Assembly: GCA_037045155.1 (NCBI GenBank)
Contig: JBAOIG010000002.1
Location: 574,195-638,194 of the forward strand
Source: Thermomicrobiales bacterium
Lineage (GTDB): Bacteria; Chloroflexota; Chloroflexia; Thermomicrobiales; CFX8
DNA length: 64,000 nucleotides
Direction: 5' to 3'
The notes under the pieces were generated by a model, which did not search any database, was not told the origin of the DNA, and worked only from the letters and a program-made list of their open reading frames with translations. Below, piece after piece: positions 16,839 to 25,780 of the stretch. A program made the position numbers and the translations under genes. Positions within the stretch are counted from its first letter, which is position 1. The number at the start of each line of letters is the position of its first letter.

Positions 16839-17351
16839 ATGGCAAGTTGGGTCGAGACCGCCAGCTTTATTGCCAGCAGTCCGGTGCGGGTCGGAGTCAT
16901 GATCGCGCTGGCCCAGTCCGGCCAGACGCTTGACGAGATCACGCTGGCTCAGACGGCCGGCCTGTTGCACCAGCACATCACTGGTCAGCCGATCGAGACG
17001 GCGATCGTCATTTCGCAGATCAGCGAGCTCTCGCGCCACGGCGCTATCGCGCGCGACGATAGCGGCTTCCGCTGGCAGCTCACCGCGATCGGCACCCTCG
17101 TCAGCCGCCAATGGGCAATCGCGAGCCTGGAGCCGGAGGGAGACGCCCCGCTCGATCACGACGAGGTCCGCGCCTGGCGTGATGCGCTGATTGCACAGCT
17201 CGAGGAGGATTCCGACCTCGCCGAGGAGGCCGATATCTCGCCCGAGGAGCTGCTTGCCGGCCAGACCTCGAGGCTGTCCGAGCTGCGCGTCCTGAATCGC
17301 GTCATCGGCGACGAGCGGTTGCCGGAGTGGATCTCTGCGCTGGCGCGCTAG
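16839..17351 (+). CDS. Small protein with winged-helix-like N-terminus
   Basis: 170 aa, family not recognised. Residues ~14-95 run RVGVMIALAQSGQTLDEI, then ISQISELSRHGAIARDDS and WQLTAIGTLVSRQW. This has the helix-helix-wing order of MarR/PadR-like DNA-binding domains. The rest is acidic and helical (LEEDSDLAEEADISPEELL). ATG 16839 follows GAGGAG. It ends 17 nt before the SelA-like gene, so the two are probably co-transcribed and it may regulate or assist that enzyme (inference). Confidence 0.6.
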   Translation: MASWVETASFIASSPVRVGVMIALAQSGQTLDEITLAQTAGLLHQHITGQPIETAIVISQISELSRHGAIARDDSGFRWQLTAIGTLVSRQWAIASLEPEGDAPLDHDEVRAWRDALIAQLEEDSDLAEEADISPEELLAGQTSRLSELRVLNRVIGDERLPEWISALAR

Positions 17352-17368
17352 CATCGGGGTGACGGTCG

Positions 17369-18496
17369 ATGACGATCTACGACGACCTGGGAATCCGTCG
17401 AGTACTCAACGCCGATGCGCGGCTGACTCGCCTCGGCGGATCGTTGATGCCGGACGAGGTCCGCTGGGCGATGGATGCAGCCGCGCGCAGCTACGTCGAT
17501 ATCGTTGAGCTGCACGATGCCGTCGGCAAGCGGCTGGCCGCGCTCACGCGAAACGACGCCGCTTGCGTCACGACTGGCGCAGCGGCCGGCCTGACCCTCG
17601 CCACCCTCGCCTGTATGACCGGCAACGACCCGGTCGCCATCGCCAGGATGCCCGACCGCCCCGGCCTTCCGTCGAAGATCGTCTACCAGCGTCCGCACCG
17701 CATCCCCTACCTTCCGTCGGTCGCGCTGGCCGGCGCGACGCTGGTCGAGATCGGAGTCGAGCCGGAGGTCCACCCGGTCGAGCTGGAATTGGCGATCGAC
17801 GCCGACACCGCCGCGGTGCTCTTCGTCGCTGGCGAGCATCTCGCCGAAGGGGCTCTTCCTCTCGCAGAGGTCGTCCAGATTGCCCATGCGCGCTCCGTGC
17901 CGGTAATCGTTGATGGAGCGGCCCAACTTCCCCCGCCCGAGAATCTCTGGCGCTACACCCGCGAACAGGGCGCTGACCTCGCCATCTTCAGCGGTGGCAA
18001 GGATCTGCGCGGGCCACAGGCCAGCGGGCTGGTCGTCGGCCGGCCCGATCTGGTCGCCGCTATCCGCCAGCATGGGTCGCCAAACCCGCGGCTGGGTCGC
18101 TCGATGAAGGTCGGCAAAGAGGAGATGGCCGGCCTGCTGGCTGCCGTCGAGCGCTACCTGGCCGAGGATCACCTCGCGCGCATCGCAGGCTACGAAGCGG
18201 ATGTCACCGGCTGGGTTGCCGCGTTCTCTGCGGTCCCCGGAGTCCGCGCCGAGCGTGAGTTTCCAAACGAGGCCGGCCAGCCGATGCCACGCTGCCGAGT
18301 GATCCTCGACGGCCGAGCAGCGACCTCTCGTCGTGACGCGGTCGTCCGCGCGCTTTGGGAGGGCGACCCGCGCGTCGCGGTCAAGGCGGCCGGCGATGAC
18401 GCCATCTCGCTGACCCCCGACACCCTCGAGCCCGGAGAGGCCGCCACCGTCCGCGATCGCGTCGTACTTGCGCTGTACGCAAGTTTCCCATCCTAA
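17369..18496 (+). CDS. SelA/DgaE-like PLP-dependent enzyme
   Basis: 375-aa fold-type I PLP enzyme of the SelA superfamily. It begins YDDLGIRRVLNADARLTRLG, the usual N-terminus of SelA-like lyases. The cofactor cysteine/threonine region is CVTTGAAAGLTLA, and the Schiff-base lysine sits in FSGGKDLRGPQASGLVVG. These proteins lack the N-terminal tRNA(Sec)-binding domain of true selenocysteine synthase and include D-glucosaminate-6-phosphate ammonia-lyase (DgaE). A sugar-acid or amino-acid lyase is therefore more likely than selenocysteine synthesis. No selB, selC or selD is in the window. The ribosome-binding site before ATG 17369 is weak, which fits coupling to the preceding gene. Confidence 0.75.
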   Translation: MTIYDDLGIRRVLNADARLTRLGGSLMPDEVRWAMDAAARSYVDIVELHDAVGKRLAALTRNDAACVTTGAAAGLTLATLACMTGNDPVAIARMPDRPGLPSKIVYQRPHRIPYLPSVALAGATLVEIGVEPEVHPVELELAIDADTAAVLFVAGEHLAEGALPLAEVVQIAHARSVPVIVDGAAQLPPPENLWRYTREQGADLAIFSGGKDLRGPQASGLVVGRPDLVAAIRQHGSPNPRLGRSMKVGKEEMAGLLAAVERYLAEDHLARIAGYEADVTGWVAAFSAVPGVRAEREFPNEAGQPMPRCRVILDGRAATSRRDAVVRALWEGDPRVAVKAAGDDAISLTPDTLEPGEAATVRDRVVLALYASFPS

Positions 18497-18837
18497 TACT
18501 CCCTGACAACGCACCTTCCGTTCGCCAGTCTGAACGTCAGTTTCCGCATAGGTGCGCACGTTCGCATGTTCGTACATGGTTGACGGACGTGGTTGTGGCG
18601 GTGTATCTTCAGGGTAGCTCGGATGGTTGATTTCTCATGTTGGCAATAGTTGCCAGCGAGTCACAGCAAGGAACCATCCGGCCGGTCGAGCCGGCAGCCA
18701 GCCGGTAGCCGTCAATGGCGTCGGGACGCGGAATTCGGGACCCCGTGGGCCAGCGCATCGCGATCGAGTGAATGTGAGTCGCCGGCCGAGCCGTGCCAGA
18801 CAGGCATCGCCGGGCGGTGGCAGGAGAGTGACGAGAG
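18497..18837 (+). promoter_or_regulatory. Long leader with a sigma-70-like promoter
   Basis: A 341-bp gap before the lipoprotein gene. TTGACG (18580-18585) and TATCTT (18604-18609) are 18 bp apart, a plausible housekeeping promoter giving a leader of about 220 nt. The leader holds a GCCGG-TCGAG-CCGGC hairpin. I compared it by eye with c-di-GMP and other common riboswitch patterns and found no match. Confidence 0.45.
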
Positions 18838-19476
18838 ATGCAGGCTCGAACAGGACGAACCGGCGCGCTCGCCATTGTGGCGCTTCTGGCATCGACGCTT
18901 CTGCTGGCCGCCTGCGGCTCTGCGGATGGAACCAGCCCGAATGGCGCGGCCGGCACCCCCGGTCGGCAGTTGGCCCAGACCACGCCAACCGCGCCGCCCC
19001 CGCCGCCACCAACCCCGACCCTGGCGCCGACGCAGACCGTTGTCCGCCCGGCAGCCACTCCGACCGCGATCCCTGCGCCGAAGCCGGCCATTGGCGACAC
19101 CGTCACGACCGACGGCTGGGAGCTGACCATCACAGGCTACGATCTGTTCAAGAAGATTGGCGATAGCACGGCCGACGGGATGTTCCTCTACCTTCAGCTG
19201 ACGGTGAAGAACACGCTGACCGTCGCGCGGCCCTTCCCCTACGACGGGCTGGTCGTCGTCGACATCGCCGGCAACTCGTACTTCCTCGCCACCAATGCCA
19301 CCCGCGAGTCGCTCACCTACGACAAGGGCCTCGACATGACCGCGCCGATTGACCCGACGCAGGAGGTGCAGACCGCCGCTATCTTCGATACTCCCGAGAG
19401 CGCGACCGGTTTCACCCTGACCACCCCGTCGCGCGTCTTCGAGATCCTGCTGCAATACAAGCAGCCGTCGAAGTAA
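18838..19476 (+). CDS. DUF4352-type lipoprotein
   Basis: Exported lipoprotein of 212 aa. The signal peptide ends in a lipobox LLLAAC with the lipidated cysteine at 26. A Pro/Thr linker (about 47-83, PPPPPPTPTLAPTQ) follows, then a ~115-residue immunoglobulin-like domain (DGWELTITGYDLFKKIGD, FLYLQLTVKNTL, PFPYDGLVVVDIAGNSY) matching the DUF4352/telokin-like pattern. Such domains sit on the outer face of the membrane; the ligand is unknown. The length and composition of the linker suggest it spans the cell wall. It stands alone with its own promoter and a strong hairpin after the stop. Confidence 0.75.
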   Translation: MQARTGRTGALAIVALLASTLLLAACGSADGTSPNGAAGTPGRQLAQTTPTAPPPPPPTPTLAPTQTVVRPAATPTAIPAPKPAIGDTVTTDGWELTITGYDLFKKIGDSTADGMFLYLQLTVKNTLTVARPFPYDGLVVVDIAGNSYFLATNATRESLTYDKGLDMTAPIDPTQEVQTAAIFDTPESATGFTLTTPSRVFEILLQYKQPSK

Positions 19477-19493
19477 ACCGGATACCAGTCGCA

Positions 19494-19524
19494 ACGCCCC
19501 GCCCGGTTCAACCGGACGGGGCGT
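19494..19524. terminator. Bidirectional hairpin between convergent genes
   Basis: Composite stem: ACGCCCCG/CGGGGCGT outside and CCGGTT/AACCGG inside, with a 1-nt mismatch and a 1-nt loop. It starts 17 bp after the lipoprotein stop and includes the stop of the convergent gene at 19508. It shares the CGCCCCG core with the hairpins at 7881 and 9079. Confidence 0.7.
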
Positions 19525-20014
19525 CTGCCTGCCAGACCGCTAGCCCGCGGACGCGCTCCAGCGCCGCTCGGTCGGAGATCGGCAGATCGAGCGCCAGCAG
19601 GCAGCGAAGCGCCCGCGCCAGCTCGGCCCGGATTGTGGCGGGGCGGTCGTCAAAGCGACCAGCCCCGGCGTTGAAGAATCCGTCCGACAGCGCGACCAGC
19701 AGCGTCCAGGCGATGGCCGGCCGGAGGTCGCCCATGATCGTCGTCAGCGACGCCCGTCCGGCCGCGTCCCCCTCGGGATCGTCGCGAAACAGCGTCGCCA
19801 GCCCAAGGATCACCTCCGCGCCGGTTACCGCCGGAACGCGCCCCACCACGAGCTGCAGCAAGTCCCCCTGCGCTGCCTCGACTAGCTCCCAGCTTGCTGT
19901 CGTGTGCGCCCGGAACGCGAGCCGATACGCCTCCGGCGTCGCATCCGTGCGCGCCTCCCAAGTGTCACCCGGCCCGCCGATACACACACCGGTCTGATTC
20001 CCTGTTGTCGCCAT
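19508..20014 (-). CDS. Hypothetical protein, 168 aa
   Basis: Not recognised. Soluble, helix-rich, without export signal. Conserved-looking stretches are TTASWELVEAAQGDLLQLV and AIAWTLLVALSDGFFNAGAG. ATG 20014 follows a GAGAGG run. It is convergent with the lipoprotein gene and sits between it and the CRISPR locus, pointing away from cas3, so it is unlikely to be part of the cas operon. Confidence 0.55.
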   Translation of the reverse strand: MATTGNQTGVCIGGPGDTWEARTDATPEAYRLAFRAHTTASWELVEAAQGDLLQLVVGRVPAVTGAEVILGLATLFRDDPEGDAAGRASLTTIMGDLRPAIAWTLLVALSDGFFNAGAGRFDDRPATIRAELARALRCLLALDLPISDRAALERVRGLAVWQADAPSG

Positions 20015-20260
20015 CCTCTCGATTCCCGTCCTCTCATTGCCTTGATGATTCGAGTTTTACAGTCCATCGTAGACCGACGAAATCCTGAGTCGCGGTCGTT
20101 GACGGTGACGTAAGACAAGGACATGCATCATGTTTTCACTGGATCATAGAACCAGCTATGGTATATTACGCTGTAGTACTGATACAGAAACTTTGACACA
20201 TTTATGATACCGATTTGATGTCACAGGATCGTCGTTTGCGTCAGCCGGGAGGTAGTCAGT
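20015..20260 (+). promoter_or_regulatory. AT-rich region upstream of the cas operon
   Basis: The region is markedly more AT-rich than its surroundings. It contains an extended -10-like TGGTATATT (20159-20167), a TTGACA (20193-20198) and a TATGAT (20203-20208), but no pair has ideal spacing. It probably holds the cas promoter. The ribosome-binding site GGGAGG lies 8 nt before the cas3 ATG. Confidence 0.5.
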
Positions 20261-22453
20261 ATGCGGGGCGACACCGACGCAACAATGGCCTACGCCCATT
20301 CCCGTAATCAACAAGGTAACCGACACTTGCTACTCGACCATCTTATTACCGTCGCTCAGACGACGCAGGGATTCGCGGAGGCCTTCGGAGCCGCGGAGTT
20401 AGGCTGGTGGGTCGGCCTTTGGCATGACCTGGGGAAGTACCATCCCGAATTTCAGCAATACCTCCTCGGTGTTGAACGTGACTTGTATACCCGGCGACGC
20501 GGCCCCGACCACAAGGCCGCAGGGGCGAAGCTGGCCGCACAGTATGCACCGCCACTCACCCAGCCGATCGTCGGACACCATGGCGGGCTTCGTGATCAGG
20601 AGACCGAGTTACGTGTGTGGCTGAATGAACGACTCCCGGAGCAACGTGTGAATGAAGCACTGGCGATCGCGCGGTCGGTCATTGCTGACTTGGAGCCGAT
20701 GTCTCCGCTAGCAGCGCCACCCTGGCTGCGGTCACCCCTTTCGCTGGAATTTTTTCTCCGGATGCTCTTCTCCGCGTTGGTCGATGCCGACTTTCTGGAT
20801 ACCGAAGCGCACTTCGACCCTGGGCGGTATGACTCACGGCGCGCGACACTCCCGTCTATTCCAGAGTTAACTCACGAGCTCGAAGCCGATCAGAGAAGAA
20901 TTTCGGGCAAGGGCGATAACGTCGTTGCCGATGTTCGGCACAGCGTCTATCTCGATTGCCTGAATGCAGCGATTCAGCCCCCGGGCTTCTTCCGGCTTTC
21001 TGTCCCGACTGGTGGAGGGAAGACTCGCTCTGGGCTTGCATTCGCGCTGCGTCACGCCGCACAACACGATCTCAAGCGGGTGATCGTCGCGATTCCCTAT
21101 ACGTCGATCACCGACCAGACCGCAGCCACCTACCGTTCGATCTTTCAGTCGTCGCATGCCGTCCTTGAGCACCATAGCGCAATCCAACGGTCCGAACCAG
21201 ATGACGACATCGATCGCGATTGGGAACGGCTCGCGGCCGAAAACTGGGACGCGCCAATCGTCGTAACGACCACGGTCCAACTCTTTGAGAGCCTCCTCGG
21301 TAAATCGACGAGAGCGTGCCGCAAGCTGCATAACATCGCCAACAGTGTGATCATTCTGGATGAAGTACAGACGCTGCCGGAACGGTTGCTTGCTCCGATC
21401 CTGGATGTCCTTCGCGAACTCGTCACCAACTACGGCGTTACTGTCGTCCTCAGCACCGCGACCCAACCGGCGATTGATGCGAGTGCCGGATTTCGTGGAC
21501 TCCCGAACGTCCGTCAAATTGTCTCCGATCCGATTGCGCACTTCGACCGGCTGAAGCGGGTTGTCTACCATCTGCCGGCTGCGCGCGGAGAGCAGTGGGC
21601 CTGGGAACGCGCCGCCGACGAGATGCGGACGAGCCCGCAGTCGCTCGCGATCGTCAATACGAAGTCCGACGCGCTAGCGCTGCTCGACGTGTTGGGCGAT
21701 CCTGATGCGCGCCATCTGTCGACGCTGCTGTGTGGCGCACATCGGCGCGATGTCCTTTCGGAAGTAAAGGATCGCCTGCACAACGGTGAGCCATGTCGCG
21801 TCGTTGCGACCCAGGTCGTGGAGGCGGGGGTTGATCTCGACTTCCCGCTGGTATTGCGCGCCGTTGGCCCGCTCGACCGTATCGTGCAGGCGGCCGGCCG
21901 CTGCAATCGTGAGGGTAAGCTCGAGAGCGGCCGTGTTGTCGTTTTCCAGCCTGAAGAAGGCTACGAACCGCCGGGCGCATATCGGACGGGCACGGATATT
22001 GCTCGCGCGATGCTCTCCCGTCCGGGCTTTGACTTTCATGATCCCGCTGTCTATTGGGACTACTTCCGCGCTCTGTACGACCGTGTTTCACTCGATGCGC
22101 CGAGGATCCAGGAGGCACGCGCGAACCTCGAGTACTCCACTGTGGCTGAACGCTTTCGTCTCATAGCAGATGACACGGCATCAGTGCTGGTTCGGTACTG
22201 GACGACACTGCCGGACGGAGAGGAGGTGGATAACGCGATCGACCGTTTGCGGACCCGGCGCGGGAACCCGCGACTGATCTGGAGGTTGCTTCAGCCGTTG
22301 ATCGTGAATGTCCGGTCGACGGTGCTATCGGGATACGCCCGAGAGGGACTCGCCGCCGAGATTGTCCCCGGCCTGTGGGAGTGGTTGGGGGAGTACGATC
22401 GCATCCGAGGTCTGGTCGGCGACCGCCGTGACCCCGAAGCTTTGGTGATCTGA
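20261..22453 (+). CDS. cas3: Cas3 nuclease-helicase, type I-C
   Basis: Nuclease-helicase that degrades DNA once the crRNA effector opens an R-loop. The N-terminal HD domain has AHS near residue 12, H55-D56 in GLWHDLGKYHPEF, DHK near 84 and VGHHGG near 104. The helicase has Walker A PTGGGKT (about 250), the DEVQ box (about 366) and LSTATQ. The C-terminal motifs are ATQVVEAGVDLDFP and RIVQAAGRCNREG. At 730 aa it has normal length for a fused HD-helicase Cas3. ATG 20261 has GGGAGG at 8 nt. It is first of seven co-directional cas genes and ends 21 nt before cas5c. All key residues are intact. Confidence 0.95.
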   Translation: MRGDTDATMAYAHSRNQQGNRHLLLDHLITVAQTTQGFAEAFGAAELGWWVGLWHDLGKYHPEFQQYLLGVERDLYTRRRGPDHKAAGAKLAAQYAPPLTQPIVGHHGGLRDQETELRVWLNERLPEQRVNEALAIARSVIADLEPMSPLAAPPWLRSPLSLEFFLRMLFSALVDADFLDTEAHFDPGRYDSRRATLPSIPELTHELEADQRRISGKGDNVVADVRHSVYLDCLNAAIQPPGFFRLSVPTGGGKTRSGLAFALRHAAQHDLKRVIVAIPYTSITDQTAATYRSIFQSSHAVLEHHSAIQRSEPDDDIDRDWERLAAENWDAPIVVTTTVQLFESLLGKSTRACRKLHNIANSVIILDEVQTLPERLLAPILDVLRELVTNYGVTVVLSTATQPAIDASAGFRGLPNVRQIVSDPIAHFDRLKRVVYHLPAARGEQWAWERAADEMRTSPQSLAIVNTKSDALALLDVLGDPDARHLSTLLCGAHRRDVLSEVKDRLHNGEPCRVVATQVVEAGVDLDFPLVLRAVGPLDRIVQAAGRCNREGKLESGRVVVFQPEEGYEPPGAYRTGTDIARAMLSRPGFDFHDPAVYWDYFRALYDRVSLDAPRIQEARANLEYSTVAERFRLIADDTASVLVRYWTTLPDGEEVDNAIDRLRTRRGNPRLIWRLLQPLIVNVRSTVLSGYAREGLAAEIVPGLWEWLGEYDRIRGLVGDRRDPEALVI

Positions 22454-22474
22454 GCGAAGAATGACAGGTGAGCT

Positions 22475-23130
22475 ATGGCCGAACGTTCTCTCCTGGAAGT
22501 GAAGGTGTGGGGTGACCTGGCCTGCTTCACGCGGCCAGAGATGAAGGCCGAACGGGTGAGCTACCCGGTGATGACGCCGTCTGCGGCGCGAGGCATCCTG
22601 GAAGCGATCTTCTGGAAGCCGGAGTTAGCTGGATCGTGCGAGAGATATGGGTGTTGAATCCGGTCAGTTATACGCCCATCATGCGGAACGAGGTTCAGAC
22701 ACGGCAGTCATACCGTACCGCTACCGGTTGGGCCGCGGCTGGAGCCGGAAACTTTGTCGCTCCGGACGACAGGACGCAGCGTCACACACTTGCGCTGCGC
22801 GACGTCGGGTACGTCATCCGCGCTGACATGCAGCTTCGGGCGGATGTCCCCGATAACATCGCCAAGTACCGGGACCAGTTTCGTCGTCGGGTCGCGCGCG
22901 GCCAATGCTTCAGCATGCCGTATCTTGGCTGTCGCGAATTCTCGGCATCCTTTGGTCCGCTCGATGGCAACGAAACGCCAGTCGCGATCAGCGACGATCT
23001 TGGCGGGATGCTGCACGGGATCGACTACGACTTGACCACGCAGGGCGCGGGCACGCCGCGCTTCTTTGCTGCCCGCCTCGACCATGGGGTGCTGCGCGTG
23101 CCACCGGCTCCTGAGATTGGGGCGGACTGA
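22475..23130 (+). CDS. cas5c: Cas5c (Cas5d) pre-crRNA endonuclease, frameshifted
   Basis: In type I-C, Cas5c cuts the repeat in pre-crRNA and caps the 5' handle in the effector. The first 50 codons (LLEVKVWGDLACFTRPEMK, SYPVMTPSAARGILEAIFWK) are in one frame and stop at 22657. The rest, from WIVREIWVLNPVSYTPI to the end at 23130, is in another. Between GAG (22621) and TGG there are five bases where six are expected, so one base is missing near 22628. Apart from that the gene is normal (about 218 aa). If real, the frameshift abolishes crRNA maturation; an assembly error is at least as likely. The stop overlaps the cas8c start (TGATG). Confidence 0.85.
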
Positions 23131-24842
23131 TGCTCCTGCAAGCGCTTCGTGACTATTCAACCCGGCTCGACGATCTCGGGCCACCGATGTACAAGCGTAC
23201 GCCGATCAAGTACGAGGTTCAGCTCGATGTCGAGGGCAACCCGATCGGACTTGTCACACTGACTGGCGGCGAGGAGCTTCGGGCTGACCGGGGGCTTCCG
23301 ATGCTTGTGCCGTTACTCGTTCGGACGAGCGGAATCAAACCGATTTTGCTGGCCGACCGCGGCGACTATGCGCTGGGCTGGGGTGACGGCCCCCGTACTG
23401 CGCAGGCTCACCGGGGATTCATCGATCTTGTCAGCGAGTGTGCTGATACAACGGGCGAGCGAGACGTCTTCGCGGTGGTTCACTATCTCGCTCAACCCGA
23501 TGAATTGCGCATTCCGATGCCAGCGGACGCCGACCCACAGGCCAACGTCACGTTCAGTGTCGAGGGGCGGTGGCCGATTGACTCACCGGCAGTCCGCGCC
23601 TTCTGGGCTATGAAAGCCGACCGGTCAGCGTCGGCTGGTGACGGCGAGACCATGATGGAATGTATCGTCTGCGGGGAACGTCGCCCGCCACTACGTCGGA
23701 TGCCGATCATGATCAAAGGGCTGGGGCCCGTCGGCGGTCAGTCGAGTGGCGCTGCTCTCGTCTCGGCGAACGTGGACGTCTTCGAATCGTTCCATCTCAA
23801 GAACAACCATATCGCGCCGATGTGCAGTGACTGCGCGGAGCGCGTCTCGAAAGCGCTCAATGCACTCATCGAAGACGAATCGTCGCGTCTTTACCTCGGG
23901 CGCGTCCTGTATGTCTTCTGGACGCGAGAGCCGACGTCGTTTGCCTGGGGTACGCTCCTTTCCCGGGCTGACCCAGGGCAGGTCGAGGCGCTCCTGACGG
24001 CAGCATATCGTGGCAGGTCTGGGGCGATGACGCTTGATGCGACCGCGTTCTACTGCGTCGGGCTCTCGGGCAGTGGCGGGCGCGTCGCCGTGCGGGGCTG
24101 GATCGACACCACCGTCTCAGAGGCAAGCCAGAATCTCGCCCGTTACTTCGCGCTCCAAAGGCTCGTGGATATCCGTTCCAGCGACCAACGCTACTTTGGC
24201 ATTCGCTCGTTGGCCGATGCAACGATCCGTGAGGGGAGCAAGGATCCGCCGTTGCCAGATGTGCCGCAGGCACTGATGCGTCTTGCGCTTCGCGGTGGCG
24301 CGCTACCAATGTCGCTTGTTGCTCAGGTGATCCGACGGATTCGCGCCGGACAGGTGGTGAACTACCAGCAGGCGGCATTGATCAAGATGGTGCTCGCGTC
24401 GCAACAATCGGAAGGATGGGAGACGTTCATGGTTGGTCTTGACGAGCAAAACCGCGATCCCGCATATCTTTGCGGCCGGCTGCTGGCTGTGCTTGACGTA
24501 ATTCAGCGGGAAGCACTCGGCGAACGCAATGCGACGATCATCGATCGATTCTTCGGATCGGCATCCACCGCACCACTTTCCGTCTTCGGCCGCTTGACCC
24601 GCGGCGCCCAGCCGCATCTCGCGCGCCTCCGTCGCGACAAGCCCGGCGCCTACATCGCGCTGGAGCGACGGATGCAGGACATCCTGGCGGGGATTGGGGC
24701 GTTCCCGCGAACGCTCTCGCTGCGCGAGCAGGGCGTGTTCGTGCTTGGCTATTACCACCAGCGAGCGGCTGATGCCGAAGGCCGCCGCCAGGGCGCGGCT
24801 GCGCGCCGTGCCAACGATTCAACGCCTGAGAATGAAGGGTAG
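23130..24842 (+). CDS. cas8c: Cas8c (Csd1) large subunit of type I-C Cascade
   Basis: Large subunit that recognises the PAM and recruits Cas3, 570 aa. The N-terminus (LLQALRDYSTRLDDLGPPMY) is typical of Csd1. It has two cysteine pairs suited to a zinc site: ECIVCGERRPPLRRMP (about 178) and APMCSDCAERVSKAL (about 230). A helical C-terminal region corresponds to the part that, in I-C systems, can also produce a separate small subunit (Cas11c) from an internal start; I could not place that start with confidence. ATG 23130 overlaps the cas5c stop, giving translational coupling. Ten nt separate it from cas7c. Confidence 0.9.
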   Translation: MLLQALRDYSTRLDDLGPPMYKRTPIKYEVQLDVEGNPIGLVTLTGGEELRADRGLPMLVPLLVRTSGIKPILLADRGDYALGWGDGPRTAQAHRGFIDLVSECADTTGERDVFAVVHYLAQPDELRIPMPADADPQANVTFSVEGRWPIDSPAVRAFWAMKADRSASAGDGETMMECIVCGERRPPLRRMPIMIKGLGPVGGQSSGAALVSANVDVFESFHLKNNHIAPMCSDCAERVSKALNALIEDESSRLYLGRVLYVFWTREPTSFAWGTLLSRADPGQVEALLTAAYRGRSGAMTLDATAFYCVGLSGSGGRVAVRGWIDTTVSEASQNLARYFALQRLVDIRSSDQRYFGIRSLADATIREGSKDPPLPDVPQALMRLALRGGALPMSLVAQVIRRIRAGQVVNYQQAALIKMVLASQQSEGWETFMVGLDEQNRDPAYLCGRLLAVLDVIQREALGERNATIIDRFFGSASTAPLSVFGRLTRGAQPHLARLRRDKPGAYIALERRMQDILAGIGAFPRTLSLREQGVFVLGYYHQRAADAEGRRQGAAARRANDSTPENEG

Positions 24843-24851
24843 GAGAACGAG

Positions 24852-25775
24852 ATGACTGCTACGACCGCCGCAACCCACTTGGACCCGACCCGTCGCCACG
24901 ATTTCGTCCTGCTCTTCGACGTCACCGACGGCAATCCGAATGGGGACCCCGACGCAGGGAACCTGCCGCGGATCGACCCGGAGACGATGCAGGGACTTGT
25001 CACCGATGTCGCGCTCAAGCGCAAGGTCCGTGATTGGGTCGATGTCGCGCGTGGGCATGAAGAGCGCTTCAAGATCTACGTCCAGAACCAGGGCATCGCG
25101 CTCAACGATCTGCACCAGCGCGCTTATACGGCGCTGGGAATCAAGTCCACCGGTAGCAAACAGAAGCGCGAGGACGTCGATCTGACGCGTCAGTGGATGT
25201 GTGAGAACTTCTACGACATCCGCACGTTCGGCGCGGTGATGACGACCGGCGTCAACGCAGGCCAGGTTCGTGGGCCGATCCAGTTGACCTTCGCGCGATC
25301 GGTTGACCCGATCGTGCCGCTTGATCTGTCGATCATGCGGATCGCGGTCACCAGAGCCGAGGATACGCGGACGGTTAGCGCCGAAGGCGACGAGACATCA
25401 GGCAAGACAACGGAGATGGGGCGAAAGGCGCTCGTCCCGTACGGTCTTTACCGGGCGAACGGCTTTTTCATCCCCAGCTTCGCGCAACAGACGGGCTTCG
25501 ATAGCGAAGACCTTGGGCTCTTCTGGCAGGCTCTGACGATGATGTGGGATCTGGATCGCTCGGCATCACGCGGTCTCACCGCCTGTCGCGGCCTCTACGT
25601 CTTCAGCCACGAAAACCCCCTCGGCAATGCGCCAGCGCACAAGCTGCTGGAACGGGTTCGGATTCAGCGGGAGCCCGACGTCGAAGCGCCGCGTGGCTTT
25701 GGTGACTATCGCGTTCAGATCGACGAGACGGATCTTCCGACGGGTGTGACATTGGACCGGCTGACAGAAGGGTAG
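24852..25775 (+). CDS. cas7c: Cas7c (Csd2) crRNA backbone subunit
   Basis: Repeated backbone subunit that coats the crRNA spacer in Cascade, 307 aa. It has the Csd2 start RHDFVLLFDVTDGNPNGDPD, followed by DVALKRKVRDWVDVA and MTTGVNAGQVRGPIQLTFAR (the MTTG... segment is conserved in Cas7c), and a late FSHENPLGNAPAHKL. The gene is intact. ATG 24852 has AGGAG upstream. Cas4 follows 5 nt downstream. Confidence 0.93.
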   Translation: MTATTAATHLDPTRRHDFVLLFDVTDGNPNGDPDAGNLPRIDPETMQGLVTDVALKRKVRDWVDVARGHEERFKIYVQNQGIALNDLHQRAYTALGIKSTGSKQKREDVDLTRQWMCENFYDIRTFGAVMTTGVNAGQVRGPIQLTFARSVDPIVPLDLSIMRIAVTRAEDTRTVSAEGDETSGKTTEMGRKALVPYGLYRANGFFIPSFAQQTGFDSEDLGLFWQALTMMWDLDRSASRGLTACRGLYVFSHENPLGNAPAHKLLERVRIQREPDVEAPRGFGDYRVQIDETDLPTGVTLDRLTEG

Positions 25776-25780
25776 AAGCC

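Noticed and set aside
16728..17354. Extension of adenosine deaminase to 566 aa
   Set aside because: It is antisense to the 16839 gene. The family start and a good ribosome-binding site are at 16727.
17369..18496. Selenocysteine synthase (selA)
   Set aside because: No N-terminal tRNA(Sec)-binding domain and no other selenium genes; the shorter SelA-like lyase group fits better.
18610..18837. c-di-GMP-like riboswitch in the leader of the lipoprotein gene
   Set aside because: A GGGACGC segment is reminiscent, but the other conserved blocks are missing or out of order.
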